A DNA stretch of 52,162 bases from Maribacter sp. (GCA_002749285.1 PDPR01000017.1:1-52162); one strand, 5' to 3'; numbered from the stretch's first letter, positions 1-9,407 are shown. Notes: generated by a model from the sequence alone, not told the origin. Numbers and translations: made by a program.

Positions 1-299
1 CACATACAGGGAGTTCTTTTTTGAGAAAACAATAAAATGCAGGATAAAACCAATAAAATGGTTGGATTTTGTGACCAATAATTATTTAGGACAGGATTGG
101 TTTTCAACCATTTAATTTAAAGTTATTTACGTATTTTTCTTTTGTGGGGCCGGATTATTCAACGGAGTTTCCCCCTAGGTGTGTAACATCGGCAAAACCC
201 TGTTGCCGATAGCCAAAAAAACAAGTTAGGGGAAGAAGTATATTATGGGGGTGTGGCAATTCCAACCCAAATCGTTATTTTTGACAAAAAATACAGAAC
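1..299. other. Upstream non-coding stretch before udk
   Basis: No gene could be supported here. The stretch is AT-rich and holds one clear stem-loop, ATCGGCAA at 188-195 pairing with TTGCCGAT at 203-210 over a 7-nt loop. There is also a wider inverted repeat, AAATGGTTG at 56-64 with CAACCATTT at 105-113. A -7 promoter element for udk lies at 276-283. Whether the stem-loop ends an upstream gene outside the window cannot be told. Confidence 0.5.
276..283 (+). promoter_or_regulatory. -7 promoter element TATTTTTG for udk
   Basis: TATTTTTG matches the Bacteroidota -7 consensus TAnnTTTG and sits 16 nt before the udk ATG. No convincing -33 TTG is visible at the usual spacing, so the call rests on the -7 element and its position alone. 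Confidence 0.5.
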
Positions 300-908
300 A
301 TGTTGATCATCGGGATTGCTGGAGGGACAGGCTGTGGAAAAACCACGGTGGTAAACCAAATAATCAATGAGCTACCAACCGATGAGGTTGGTGTTATTTC
401 CCAAGACTCCTATTATAACGACCTATCCCATTTACCACTCGTCGAAAGAAAAAAAACGAATTTCGACCATCCTAAATCCATAGATTTCAACTTATTGGAG
501 AAACATTTGACCGAACTGAAATCGGGACACTCCGTGCAACAACCTGTATATTCGTTCATAGAGTGCAACAGGACCTCAAAAACGGTAGAGACACATGCCA
601 GAAAGGTAATGATCGTTGAGGGTATCTTGATCATGACAAATCCCAAGATCCGTGAAATGCTCGACATTAAGATTTATGTACATGCCGATTCTGACGAGCG
701 ATTGATACGAAGGTTGAAAAGGGATGTTAATGAACGTGGATGGAACATGGATGAGACTTTGGACAAATACCAATCCACCCTCAAGCCCATGCACTTACAG
801 TTTATTGAACCGACCAAGGAATACGCAGACATCATAATCCCCAACAACAAATACAATACCGTGGCCGTTGATATCGTACGCACCATCATCACCGAAAAAT
901 TGGTCTAA
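300..908 (+). CDS. udk: Uridine kinase
   Basis: This enzyme phosphorylates uridine and cytidine to UMP and CMP in pyrimidine salvage, in the cytoplasm. The 202-residue length fits the family. A P-loop GGTGCGKT lies at residues 8-15, followed by QDSYY at 35-39 and FDHP at 55-58, which are typical of the uridine kinase/phosphoribulokinase family. VEGIL at 106-110 marks the hydrophobic strand near the acceptor site. The ATG start places the P-loop near the N-terminus, as expected. divIC follows after 8 nt, so the two are probably co-transcribed from the TATTTTTG element upstream. Confidence 0.93.
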   Translation: MLIIGIAGGTGCGKTTVVNQIINELPTDEVGVISQDSYYNDLSHLPLVERKKTNFDHPKSIDFNLLEKHLTELKSGHSVQQPVYSFIECNRTSKTVETHARKVMIVEGILIMTNPKIREMLDIKIYVHADSDERLIRRLKRDVNERGWNMDETLDKYQSTLKPMHLQFIEPTKEYADIIIPNNKYNTVAVDIVRTIITEKLV

Positions 909-916
909 CTAGGATT

Positions 917-1258
917 ATGGGCTTCAAAAATCTCAAAAACAAAAAATGGTTTGCCATACTCACCAATACTTATGTCTTGGTATTGACGGTATTTGCCATT
1001 TGGATGCTGTTTTTCGACACCAACTCCCTGCTGATCCACAGGGAGCTGGAAAAAGAGATCAGGAACCTCCAGAAAACACAGCGATTTTTACGCAACGAGA
1101 TTGAAAAGGACAAAAAGGTCCTCAAAAAATTATCGGATACCAATGAACTGGAGAAATTCGCCAGGGAACATTATTTCCTGAAAAAGAAAAACGAGGAAAT
1201 ATACTTGATCGAATATGAGGATAGCCTAAAGCTTGAAGAGGTCGATCGGCAAGACTGA
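917..1258 (+). CDS. FtsB/DivIC-type septum formation initiator
   Basis: A 113-residue bitopic membrane protein of the FtsB/DivIC family, which joins the cell-division complex with FtsL and FtsQ/DivIB. A short basic cytoplasmic tail is followed by one membrane segment at about residues 12-32. A heptad-like coiled coil then runs from about 40 to 75, and the family motif around EKFAREHYFLKK follows. The periplasmic end is short and acidic. It follows udk by 8 nt. Identity as DivIC rather than another FtsB paralogue is inferred from lineage and size. Confidence 0.85.
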   Translation: MGFKNLKNKKWFAILTNTYVLVLTVFAIWMLFFDTNSLLIHRELEKEIRNLQKTQRFLRNEIEKDKKVLKKLSDTNELEKFAREHYFLKKKNEEIYLIEYEDSLKLEEVDRQD

Positions 1259-1594
1259 TGTAGGCTATGACCTTCACCGAAACCCTTTATGATCCGTATA
1301 AAAACAACAGCCCCACTCTACCCGGTTTGCCCCCCAGATTACAAGACCGCTCCTACAAAATGCAGTTGGCACCCCGCCTTACATGCCTAACCTATTACGG
1401 AACATTTACCATATACCGTCCTGAACAACAGGACAACGGGGTATATCAAGACAATATTCCATCAGGCATGGAATCAAGGTCAACTTTAACCCAATTTAAA
1501 GGCCTTGACCCCTGTTATTCACGCTGTGTTAACAAAATTGATTTTTTAACGCCATAAATAATCGTATTTTTAACCCCTAACTTACTACAGATAT
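1259..1594. other. 336-base gap between divIC and parA with a strong stem-loop
   Basis: No convincing gene. A 96-codon frame (1267-1557) exists but its composition is unlike a protein and it runs straight through a hairpin, so it was not called. The hairpin at 1411-1446 pairs ATATACC with GGTATAT and GTCCTG with CAGGAC around an AACAA loop. A TATTTTTA element at 1565-1572, 23 nt before the parA ATG, is a possible -7 box. Confidence 0.5.
1411..1446 (+). repeat. Two-part stem-loop downstream of divIC
   Basis: Outer arms ATATACC (1411-1417) and GGTATAT (1440-1446) pair perfectly. Inner arms GTCCTG (1418-1423) and CAGGAC (1429-1434) pair around loop AACAA. Five unpaired bases (AACGG) sit on the 3' side. 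There is no T-run, so it is not a classic intrinsic terminator. It may protect the udk-divIC transcript end or be a REP-like element. Confidence 0.5.
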
Positions 1595-2368
1595 ATGGGC
1601 AAGATCATTGCTATAGCAAACCAGAAGGGTGGGGTAGGTAAGACTACCACTACCGTAAACCTAGCTGCCTCATTGGGTGTTCTGGAAAAAAAGGTGTTAC
1701 TTATCGACGCCGACCCACAGGCGAATGCCACTTCAGGATTGGGCATCGATGTTGAAGGGATAGAAACAGGGACCTACCAATTGTTGGAGCACACCAAAAA
1801 TGCGAAGGAAACCATCATTCCCACGGATTCCCCCAATTTGGACTTGATTCCCTCACACATCGACCTTGTCGCCATTGAAATAGAATTGGTGGACAAGAAT
1901 GAGCGTGAGTACATGATGAAAAAAGCAATCTTGGACCTTAAGGACGATTATGACTATATCCTCATTGATTGCGCCCCTTCTTTGGGTCTTTTGACCCTGA
2001 ATGCCCTAACGGCCTCAGACTCGGTAATCATACCCATCCAATGTGAGTACTTCGCCTTGGAAGGTTTGGGAAAACTCCTGAACACCATTAAAAGCGTTCA
2101 GAAAATCCACAATCCCGATCTGGACATTGAAGGACTTTTACTAACCATGTTCGATTCCAGGCTAAGACTTTCCAACCAAGTGGTCGAAGAGGTACACAAA
2201 CATTTTTCCGATATGGTTTTCGAAACCATCATCCAACGTAACGTACGGTTGAGCGAAGCACCCAGTTATGGTGAGAGTATCATAAAATATGATGCCAGTA
2301 GCAAAGGGGCCACCAACTACTTGAATTTGGCAAACGAATTATTGAAAAAAAACAAGGAAACCGTTTAA
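1595..2368 (+). CDS. parA: Chromosome-partitioning ATPase ParA (Soj)
   Basis: ParA-family ATPase that moves ParB-bound origin regions over the nucleoid. It is 257 residues long, typical of short chromosomal ParA proteins without an N-terminal DNA-binding domain. The deviant Walker A motif KGGVGKTT is at residues 11-18, with the signature lysine. DADPQAN at 38-44 is motif A', and the IDCAPSLG stretch near 125-132 is Walker B. The ATG of parB abuts the stop codon, so the pair is translationally coupled. Its own promoter may be the TATTTTTA at 1565. Confidence 0.95.
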   Translation: MGKIIAIANQKGGVGKTTTTVNLAASLGVLEKKVLLIDADPQANATSGLGIDVEGIETGTYQLLEHTKNAKETIIPTDSPNLDLIPSHIDLVAIEIELVDKNEREYMMKKAILDLKDDYDYILIDCAPSLGLLTLNALTASDSVIIPIQCEYFALEGLGKLLNTIKSVQKIHNPDLDIEGLLLTMFDSRLRLSNQVVEEVHKHFSDMVFETIIQRNVRLSEAPSYGESIIKYDASSKGATNYLNLANELLKKNKETV

Positions 2369-3271
2369 ATGGCGAAGGCAACAAAAAAACAGGCATTGGG
2401 CCGAGGACTTTCCGCCCTGCTCAAAGACCCTGAAAACGACATAAAGACCGCTTCGGATAAAAATGCGGATAAGGTGGTGGGCAATATTGTGGAATTGGAT
2501 ATTGAGACCATTGAGGTCAATCCGTTCCAACCCCGTTCCAGCTTTAACACTGAGGCCTTGGAGGAACTTGCATCCTCAATACGGGAACTCGGTGTCATAC
2601 AACCTATTACCGTACGGAAACTCAACTTCAACAAATATCAATTGGTATCGGGTGAAAGACGTTTCAGGGCATCTAAACTGATAGGCCTGGAGACCATCCC
2701 TTCATATATTCGAATAGCCAATGACCAGGAATCCCTGGAAATGGCCTTGGTCGAAAATATCCAAAGGCAGGATCTAGACCCTATTGAAATCGCATTATCC
2801 TATCAACGCTTGATTGATGAGATTCAACTGACCCAAGAAAAATTGAGTGAACGCGTGGGCAAAAAAAGATCGACAATCACCAACTATATGCGCCTTTTAC
2901 GATTGGACCCGATTATCCAAACGGGAATCCGGGATGGGTTTGTGAGTATGGGCCATGGTAGGGCATTGGTCAATATAGAGAAGAAGACCGACCAGATCGA
3001 TCTCTACGAGCGTATTATCGGGGAAAACCTATCCGTTCGTGATACCGAACGTATCGTAAAATCCTATCATGAAGGGGGTCATACCAAGAAAACCCTGAAA
3101 AAAGGTAGTACAGCCCCGGCATTCGTGAAAAAATCCTCCCAAGAAATTGGAGATCATTTAGCGACCAAAGTATCTGTAAGCGCTACGGAAAATGGCAAAG
3201 GCAAGATTACAATCCCTTTCAATTCAGAGGAAGAATTCCAACGTATTAAAAAATTGATTGTCGGTGGATAA
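2369..3271 (+). CDS. parB: Chromosome-partitioning protein ParB (Spo0J)
   Basis: ParB clamps onto parS sites and spreads on DNA using CTP; it is the partner of ParA and loads SMC. The 300-residue protein starts with the basic ParA-stimulating segment (LGRGLSALL near residue 10). NPFQPR at 51-56 and the CTP-binding SGERRFRA at 94-101 follow. ENIQRQDLDPIE at 129-140 leads into the helix-turn-helix (KKRSTITNYMRLLRL). A C-terminal dimerisation domain lies after about residue 250. Its 3' end overlaps the next gene by 14 nt. One parS-like sequence was noticed far downstream at 31689. Confidence 0.95.
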   Translation: MAKATKKQALGRGLSALLKDPENDIKTASDKNADKVVGNIVELDIETIEVNPFQPRSSFNTEALEELASSIRELGVIQPITVRKLNFNKYQLVSGERRFRASKLIGLETIPSYIRIANDQESLEMALVENIQRQDLDPIEIALSYQRLIDEIQLTQEKLSERVGKKRSTITNYMRLLRLDPIIQTGIRDGFVSMGHGRALVNIEKKTDQIDLYERIIGENLSVRDTERIVKSYHEGGHTKKTLKKGSTAPAFVKKSSQEIGDHLATKVSVSATENGKGKITIPFNSEEEFQRIKKLIVGG

Positions 3272-3911
3272 ATTCATTCTCGCCCCCTTATTATTAGTAA
3301 TGACCATTTTGACGGTGTCTGCCCAAGAGAACGATTCCATACCCAAAGTGGTGGATTCCTTGGACATTGACCTGAAGGCCGAGGGAGTTGTCGTTCAAGA
3401 TGTCGTGGCAAAAAAAAGAAGGGACATAGACCCCTTGGCCCCTAGCAAGGCCGCTTTTTATTCGGCTGTGTTGCCAGGATTGGGACAAGTATACAACAAA
3501 CGTTACTGGAAGGTTCCTATAGTTTATACCGTTTTAGGGGTTGGCATCTATTCCTACAAATTCAATGATGACTTCTATGACCGCTTTCGAACGGCATTCA
3601 AAAGAAGGCAGGCCGGTTTTACCGACGATGAGTTTTACGACATCAATGGGAATAATGCCGAAGGCGCCGATCCCGATCTGGATATGGATGACCTGGAACG
3701 ACAACAGGAGAATTACCAGCGGGACCGCGATTTGGCGTTGGTCATCACCATAGCCATGTATGCTTTGAACATTATAGATGCCAATGTGGATGCACACCTA
3801 AAACAGTTCAATGTGGACGAGGATCTGGGTCTCGACATAAAACCCTATCTGGACATGGACCCCATTACCAATAACCCCAATTATGGGGTCGCATTTACCG
3901 TAAAATTCTAA
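3258..3911 (+). CDS. DUF5683 membrane protein
   Basis: A 217-residue protein with an N-terminal signal-like hydrophobic stretch (residues 5-22, ending in VSAQ). The DUF5683 core around AAFYSAVLPGLGQVYNKRYW follows, then a second hydrophobic segment (VPIVYTVLGVGIYSY) and a third near residue 150. The function of the family is unknown. The gene overlaps parB by 14 nt and precedes dapB by 4 nt, a linkage common in Flavobacteriia, which suggests shared transcription rather than a shared pathway. Its start lies inside parB. The early hydrophobic residues fit this start, but a slightly later one is possible. Confidence 0.8.
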   Translation: MSVDKFILAPLLLVMTILTVSAQENDSIPKVVDSLDIDLKAEGVVVQDVVAKKRRDIDPLAPSKAAFYSAVLPGLGQVYNKRYWKVPIVYTVLGVGIYSYKFNDDFYDRFRTAFKRRQAGFTDDEFYDINGNNAEGADPDLDMDDLERQQENYQRDRDLALVITIAMYALNIIDANVDAHLKQFNVDEDLGLDIKPYLDMDPITNNPNYGVAFTVKF

Positions 3912-3915
3912 CCTT

Positions 3916-4617
3916 ATGGATATAGCCTTGTTCGGATATGGGAAAATGGGCAAGATGGTTGAACAAATCGCTTTGGACAGGGGGCACCATATCGTTGCGA
4001 AAATAGACATGGACTCCACTGAAATCGATTTTTCCAAAATGGATGTGGCCATAGATTTCAGTATGCCAAGTGCCGCATATGCAAATATCAGGAAATGTAT
4101 AGACCATAAGGTCCCCATAATATCAGGTACCACAGGGTGGCTCAAGGATTATGACAATGCGGCAAACTATTGCAGGAAAAAAAAAGGGGCTTTCATCTAC
4201 GCCTCGAATTATAGTTTGGGGGTGAATATATTTTTTGAACTGAATGCATATCTGGCAAAAATGATGCAGCATTTAGGCCAATATAAGGTTCGAATGGAAG
4301 AAACACACCATACCCGAAAGCTGGATGCCCCAAGTGGCACTGCGATTACACTGGCCGAAGGGATTTTGGCGAATTCAAAATATAGAAACTGGAGCCTTGA
4401 CCAAGGAAACAGCAATGAGATTGTCATAACGGCAAAACGGGAGAACGACGTACCGGGCACACACCTTGTGGAGTACAACAGCGATGTGGACCGTATCGAG
4501 ATCAAGCATACCGCACATAACCGGGAAGGGTTTGCCCTTGGTGCCATAATCGCCTCAGAGTGGATTATTGGCAAAACAGGCGTTTTTTCTATGCGCGATG
4601 TGTTAAACCTTGGTTAA
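3916..4617 (+). CDS. dapB: 4-hydroxy-tetrahydrodipicolinate reductase
   Basis: DapB reduces the dihydrodipicolinate precursor with NAD(P)H in the diaminopimelate/lysine pathway. It therefore feeds peptidoglycan synthesis. The nucleotide-binding GYGKMG is at residues 7-12. The family active-site block ETHHTRKLDAPSGTA lies at 129-143, containing the catalytic histidine pair and lysine. At 233 residues it is slightly shorter than the Escherichia coli enzyme, as is usual in Bacteroidota. It sits 4 nt after the DUF5683 gene and 100 nt before lepB. Confidence 0.94.
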   Translation: MDIALFGYGKMGKMVEQIALDRGHHIVAKIDMDSTEIDFSKMDVAIDFSMPSAAYANIRKCIDHKVPIISGTTGWLKDYDNAANYCRKKKGAFIYASNYSLGVNIFFELNAYLAKMMQHLGQYKVRMEETHHTRKLDAPSGTAITLAEGILANSKYRNWSLDQGNSNEIVITAKRENDVPGTHLVEYNSDVDRIEIKHTAHNREGFALGAIIASEWIIGKTGVFSMRDVLNLG

Positions 4618-4717
4618 CAAGAACAATAAACAAGACATAAAAACCGTAATTGCATAGCGGTTACATTAAATCAAACAAGAACAATGAACGGTATAATAGC
4701 CCGAAAATTATAATTAT

Positions 4718-6460
4718 ATGAACGGTACCCATTGGATTATTTTCATCTTGATCATTCAGGTCATCCATTTCCTAGGAACTTGGAAATTATACGTAAAAGC
4801 AGGCAGAAAGGCTTGGGAAGCCGCCATACCTATTTATAACGGTATTGTTCTGATGCAGATCATCAATCGGCCTAAATGGTGGGTGGTATTACTCTTCATA
4901 CCCATTATCAACCTTTTGATGTTTCCTGTGGTATGGGTAGAGACCATTCGAAGCTTTGGAAGAAAAAGCCTTATGGAATCTTGGCTTGTTATCCTTACCC
5001 TTGGCTTCTATATTTATTATGTGAACTATACCTTGGATGTAAAGTACATCGAAGACCGCAGTCTGCGCCCGACCACTGCATTGGGCGAATGGGTAAGCTC
5101 TATCGTGTTCGCCGTTGTGGTCGCTACTTTGGTACACACCTATTTTATCCAACCTTATGTCATTCCTACCGGATCATTGGAAAAAACACTTCGCATTGGG
5201 GATTTCCTGTTCGTAAGCAAGTTCCATTATGGGGCACGGGTGCCTATGACAACCATTGCCGCACCTATGGTACATGACACTATCCCAGGTTTGGGAATAC
5301 GCTCCTATGTTGCCGATGTAGACCCCGAAACCTACAAGAATTCCTTACTTAACAAAACACACCTGCCCTATATGCGGTTGCCCGGCATCACAAAAATAGA
5401 CAGGAACGACATTGTGGTCTTTAGCTGGCCGGCAGATACCGTATATCGCTTTTTCAAAAAGGAAAGGGGTGTAAAAAAACCTATCGACAAAAAATCAAAT
5501 TATGTGAAACGCTGTGTAGGTGTCCCCGGGGACTCCTTGGCCGTAATCGATGGTTATGTCTACATCAATGGGAAACAGACCGTCTTACCCGACAGGGCCA
5601 AGCCCCAATACGATTATATGGCGTATGCACAAAAAGGGGTTTCCTCCAAACTACTAAAAAAAATAGGGGTAACGGATTTCAATCGTATATATGTCACGCC
5701 CCGCATAAACCAAAATCAATTGAACCAGATCATGCCCTATTTATTGGGAAGCAGACAAAGTAAATCCGGTAACATCCAACTCATTACCAACCATTTGGGC
5801 ATCCCTGCCAGTGTGATTCGAAATGCCGGACTCTCACTAAAGGAGCAAACCGACCGGAGACGCTTATTGACCATCACAGAAGGTTTGGCCAAAAAATTAA
5901 AAAACAATGCGGGAATCGATTCCATCGTGAAAATCATAGCCCCTAAGGGTGAAAAAGGGTACAACATCTTCCCTCAAGATAATTCATATGCCTGGAACAA
6001 TGATAATTTTGGCCCAATCTATATTCCCGAAAAGGGCAAGACCATAGCATTGAACCTTGGGATCCTACCCATTTACAAAAAAATAATCAAGGATTATGAA
6101 GGCAATACATTATCAGTCAATGGCAATCAAATAAGCATCAACGGCAAGGTAACCGACACCTATACCTTTAAACAGGACTATTACTGGATGATGGGGGATA
6201 ACCGCAACCATTCCGAGGATAGTCGAACCTGGGGATATGTACCCGAGAACCATATTGTGGGCACACCTATCTTTATTTGGATGAGTATCGATAATTTCAG
6301 GGATGGTTGGCGTAATTGGAGTATACGATGGGATCGGGTGTTTACCACGGTAAACGGATCGGGGGAACCTGTTTCCTATTTCAAATATTTTTTAATCGCA
6401 CTTGCGGGTTGGTTCATTTTCGATTCTTTCAGAAAACGCAAAAAGAAGGCGAAAAGTTGA
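4718..6460 (+). CDS. lepB: Signal peptidase I, long flavobacterial form
   Basis: Membrane serine protease that removes signal peptides from exported proteins. At 580 residues it is far longer than the usual 200-350. Residues 1-110 form a separate block of several membrane segments (DUF5684-like). The peptidase starts with a membrane segment near 125-145. The catalytic serine is Ser153 in PTGSLEKTL; the residue after it is Leu where most relatives have Met. The catalytic lysine is Lys264 in [13 protein letters not shown]. About 200 residues of insertion precede the last box, [14 protein letters not shown] final membrane segment and a basic tail close the protein. Confidence 0.92.
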   Translation: MNGTHWIIFILIIQVIHFLGTWKLYVKAGRKAWEAAIPIYNGIVLMQIINRPKWWVVLLFIPIINLLMFPVVWVETIRSFGRKSLMESWLVILTLGFYIYYVNYTLDVKYIEDRSLRPTTALGEWVSSIVFAVVVATLVHTYFIQPYVIPTGSLEKTLRIGDFLFVSKFHYGARVPMTTIAAPMVHDTIPGLGIRSYVADVDPETYKNSLLNKTHLPYMRLPGITKIDRNDIVVFSWPADTVYRFFKKERGVKKPIDKKSNYVKRCVGVPGDSLAVIDGYVYINGKQTVLPDRAKPQYDYMAYAQKGVSSKLLKKIGVTDFNRIYVTPRINQNQLNQIMPYLLGSRQSKSGNIQLITNHLGIPASVIRNAGLSLKEQTDRRRLLTITEGLAKKLKNNAGIDSIVKIIAPKGEKGYNIFPQDNSYAWNNDNFGPIYIPEKGKTIALNLGILPIYKKIIKDYEGNTLSVNGNQISINGKVTDTYTFKQDYYWMMGDNRNHSEDSRTWGYVPENHIVGTPIFIWMSIDNFRDGWRNWSIRWDRVFTTVNGSGEPVSYFKYFLIALAGWFIFDSFRKRKKKAKS

Positions 6461-6560
6461 TTCGGATTTTAAACGTGGACAGGATTCCTTATAGACTGGA
6501 CAAAGTATTTTATTTAACTGAAACCATGATAGAGTATTCACAAACCTACAGATAAACCCT

Positions 6561-7196
6561 TTGAAAACACTTCTACACCCCACATACTTCCCTGGTATCG
6601 TCACCGCTTCGATAATGGCCCAGAACGAAGTGGTTTGGGAAACCGAGGACAATTACCAAAAACAGACCTATAGGAACCGTTGCCGTATCTGCACCGATAG
6701 GGGGCTTCACTCTTTGAGTATCCCTATAAAACACGTTGGAGGCCTTCAAGGAAGACAGAAGTACAAGGATGTAAGACTTGACAATGATTACCAATGGCAA
6801 CGGCAACATTGGCGTACCCTTCAAACAGCTTATCGCACATCCCCCTTTTTTGAATATTACGAGGACGAACTGGCCGTGTTGTACAATAAACCCCATAACT
6901 TTCTCCTGGATTTCAACTTCACGGCAATTACCATTATAAGTGAATGCCTACAGATCGACACCAGGAAAGAAAAGACCGACTCCTACACAACAGATCTACC
7001 AGATGGTATCTTGGATGGGCGTTTTTTAGTGCATTGCAAGAATGAACAGGAATTTGGGCAAAAAGCCTATATACAGGTTTTTGGCGACAGGCATGGATTT
7101 ATAAAAAACGTAAGTGTTTTAGACCTCCTTTTCAATGAAGGAACCAATGCCAAGACCTATTTGAACAATTTTGATCTCGGATTTTTGAATGCTTAG
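6561..7196 (+). CDS. WbqC-like family protein
   Basis: A 211-residue protein of the WbqC family, found near polysaccharide and aminosugar pathways; its biochemical role is not settled. Recognition rests on the opening FPGIVTASIMAQ-like segment. The family blocks around QKQTYRNRC, LSIPIKH and WQRQHWRTLQTAY also match. The start taken is TTG at 6561; no in-frame ATG gives a better N-terminus, since the family begins right at this point. It lies 100 nt after lepB and overlaps the next gene by 8 nt, so the last genes of this run are co-transcribed. Confidence 0.8.
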   Translation: MKTLLHPTYFPGIVTASIMAQNEVVWETEDNYQKQTYRNRCRICTDRGLHSLSIPIKHVGGLQGRQKYKDVRLDNDYQWQRQHWRTLQTAYRTSPFFEYYEDELAVLYNKPHNFLLDFNFTAITIISECLQIDTRKEKTDSYTTDLPDGILDGRFLVHCKNEQEFGQKAYIQVFGDRHGFIKNVSVLDLLFNEGTNAKTYLNNFDLGFLNA

Positions 7197-7512
7197 ATCC
7201 ATGCTACATTACGGCATTCATTTTTTTGTCCCCATTTTTATTGCATTTTATTTTTTTAAGGGCCAAAGCCTTAAAATAGCGATTGTTCTTGTACTGGGAA
7301 TAATCATTGATGTTGACCACCTCTTCGCCAATCCTATTTTTAACCCTAACCGTTGCAGCATAGGATTTCACCCCTTACATGGTTATTTGGCTATTGTCAT
7401 CTATACGATATTCCTGTTTTTTAAAAAAACCCGTATTATCGGTATTGCCTTAATGATCCATATTTTGGCCGATACCGTAGACTGCCTCATGTTGTTACTG
7501 CAATCGGAATGA
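7189..7512 (+). CDS. DUF6122 small membrane protein
   Basis: A 107-residue integral membrane protein with about four hydrophobic segments. It carries a histidine/aspartate-rich pattern (LHYGIHF, IIDVDHLFANP, FHPLHGY, HILADTVD) that recalls metal-dependent membrane hydrolases of the YdjM type. I recognise it as DUF6122; the function is unknown and any enzymatic role is inference. Two starts are possible, ATG 7189 or the second ATG at 7201. Its 3' end overlaps the convergent EEP-family gene by 18 nt, with no terminator between them. Confidence 0.75.
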   Translation: MLRSMLHYGIHFFVPIFIAFYFFKGQSLKIAIVLVLGIIIDVDHLFANPIFNPNRCSIGFHPLHGYLAIVIYTIFLFFKKTRIIGIALMIHILADTVDCLMLLLQSE

Positions 7513-8523
7513 TGCCCTGACCGGAGTATGGTCGGACATTCGAACATTGAAGTTCTTATGGGATTGAACCTCTAGCCCTTGATCCACCAATATAAAATCT
7601 ATACGAAAAGGAAGGAATTTGAAATCATAGGTATTTCCCAAACCAGATCCCTTTTCATGGAACGAATCCTTCATATCCCCTTTAATGGTATTGTACATAT
7701 TGGAAAACTGGGTGTTATTAAGGTCACCACAAATTATTTTCCTATAACCCACCTTACTGGCATGTTCCTTTATCAAATCGGCCTGCTGCTGCTGTTTTCG
7801 AAACGATTCATTAAGACGGTTGAACAATCGATCGGGAGTTTCTTCTTTAAACCTAAAGGATCTGGGCCTTACTTGAAAAGATTGCAAATGGATATTGTAT
7901 ACCCTTAAGGTGTCCTTGCCTATCAAAACATCCGCATAGATGGCATTGTTCTTTGAATTTGGAAAGTCCAATAACCCCTTGGCCATAATAGGATATTTGG
8001 AATAAATGGCCTGTATGCTCTTATCGGCTATATCCGGGGTCTCATATTTATAAGGAAAGTCATTGAGTTCCCTGTTGGCCCCTTTGTAATGCTCTTGAAA
8101 GCATACGATATCGACCTCTTGTTGTTTTACAAAGTCGGCCATCTCCCTAACCCCCTCTTTATTCCTAATCTTTTGAAGTCCGCTGAATCCATGGACATTA
8201 AAAGTCAAAACGCCAACTTCACCTTCCCCTGGCACTTCGTTGGAACCAAATACCCTATAGAAAGGCTCCTGGGTGAGGTAACCAAAAACCAGTAATAAAA
8301 AAGACAGCCAAAATTGTTTCCTTTTCCTTACACCCCAATACAAGAGAAAAAAGAGGTTGACCGCCACCAAATAGGGTAAAAACAGACTTGGAAAGGATAA
8401 AAAAGAGAAAAAACCAAAAAACAAAAATCGGTTTATACATGCCATCAGCAATAAAAATGCAAACAACATATTACACAGAAAAATGAACTTATTGAACCTA
8501 CCAAGACCTTTTCCCAAAATCAA
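7495..8523 (-). CDS. Endonuclease/exonuclease/phosphatase family protein
   Basis: A 342-residue protein with two or three N-terminal membrane segments (about residues 10-90) and then an EEP (DNase I-like) domain. The EEP core is visible in order: TFNVHGFSG, CFQEHYKG, CGDLNNTQFSNMY and SDHTPVRASF. The last two carry the catalytic Asp-Asn and Asp-His pairs. Substrate is unknown; family members cleave nucleic acids, inositol phosphates or sphingomyelin. The membrane anchor suggests a phosphodiesterase acting at the membrane or in the periplasm. It is last in the mutL run and overlaps the upstream rhomboid gene by 4 nt. Confidence 0.85.
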   Translation of the reverse strand: MILGKGLGRFNKFIFLCNMLFAFLLLMACINRFLFFGFFSFLSFPSLFLPYLVAVNLFFLLYWGVRKRKQFWLSFLLLVFGYLTQEPFYRVFGSNEVPGEGEVGVLTFNVHGFSGLQKIRNKEGVREMADFVKQQEVDIVCFQEHYKGANRELNDFPYKYETPDIADKSIQAIYSKYPIMAKGLLDFPNSKNNAIYADVLIGKDTLRVYNIHLQSFQVRPRSFRFKEETPDRLFNRLNESFRKQQQQADLIKEHASKVGYRKIICGDLNNTQFSNMYNTIKGDMKDSFHEKGSGLGNTYDFKFLPFRIDFILVDQGLEVQSHKNFNVRMSDHTPVRASFRLQ

Positions 8524-9407
8524 TCCTCTTTACCTGCTTTGAACAAAAAATCCTTTTCTGCTTTCGAAAGACTTTCATAACCAGACTTGCTTATCTTGTC
8601 CAAAATAGCATCTATCTTGCGCTGGTGGCTTTCTTTATTGTAACCCACCTTAGCCCCTGAAGTACTTTTCTTATTACGGTAGACTGTTCTCATTGGTGCC
8701 TTTTTCCCGGTCTTTTTAAAGAGGTTCACAATAGCATCTACCGTTCTTGAAAAACCTTCGCCAATATCCTTCCCGTCCAACAATTGCCGGGCATAGACAT
8801 AACCCAGTAACGCCCCACCCAAATGGGCGAAATTACCTCCTGGGTTTACGCCCATGGACAGTTGGACCAAATCCATCACCACGATAAACGCACCCAAATA
8901 CCAAAGTTTAAGATTGAAGAAAACCAAACGGACTTGCTGGTTTGGCATATAGGCACAGATAAAGATCAAAACGGCCCTTACCCCTGCAGATGCACCAATC
9001 AACACTGTATTCACCTTGAAAAATGCAGAAAAAACATTGTAACCCGCCATAAAGAACATGCCCCCTAGGATAACACCTAGAAAATAGACATTCAAAAAAC
9101 GTCTTCCATTGAACAAATTCAGGAATATCCTTCCCACATAGTAGAGCACCAACATGTTCCAAAAAATATGACCAAGCCCCTTATGGAAAAAGGAATAGGT
9201 GACCAAGGACCATGGTTGCACCAAAAAATCAAAAAAATCTTTGGGCAATTCAAACCATTGGACCAGGGCATCGGGATTCGTACGGAACAACAATGCGACC
9301 AATCCGTTTACGACGAACACCAAAACATTGACCACAATGAGCTTCTCCGCAACGGACAATCCCGCATATTGATATTTTAAACTCCTTGTATCCATATTTA
9401 ATTCCAC
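8520..9407 (-). CDS. Rhomboid-family intramembrane serine protease (copy 2)
   Basis: A 295-residue polytopic protein. The rhomboid core shows a conserved asparagine region (FWNMLVLYYVGRIF), the catalytic serine in GASAGVRAV and the catalytic histidine in HLGGALLGYVYAR. Rhomboids cut membrane helices of other proteins. The C-terminal 70 residues form a charged cytoplasmic tail (KKTGKKAP to the end). It overlaps the preceding rhomboid gene by 10 nt and the EEP gene by 4 nt, so the three are coupled. A start a few codons later (MDTRSLKYQ) is also plausible. Confidence 0.88.
   Translation of the reverse strand: MELNMDTRSLKYQYAGLSVAEKLIVVNVLVFVVNGLVALLFRTNPDALVQWFELPKDFFDFLVQPWSLVTYSFFHKGLGHIFWNMLVLYYVGRIFLNLFNGRRFLNVYFLGVILGGMFFMAGYNVFSAFFKVNTVLIGASAGVRAVLIFICAYMPNQQVRLVFFNLKLWYLGAFIVVMDLVQLSMGVNPGGNFAHLGGALLGYVYARQLLDGKDIGEGFSRTVDAIVNLFKKTGKKAPMRTVYRNKKSTSGAKVGYNKESHQRKIDAILDKISKSGYESLSKAEKDFLFKAGKED

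Noticed and set aside
1267..1557. 96-codon plus-strand frame between divIC and parA
   Set aside because: Composition is not protein-like, it crosses a strong stem-loop, and no family or start signal supports it.
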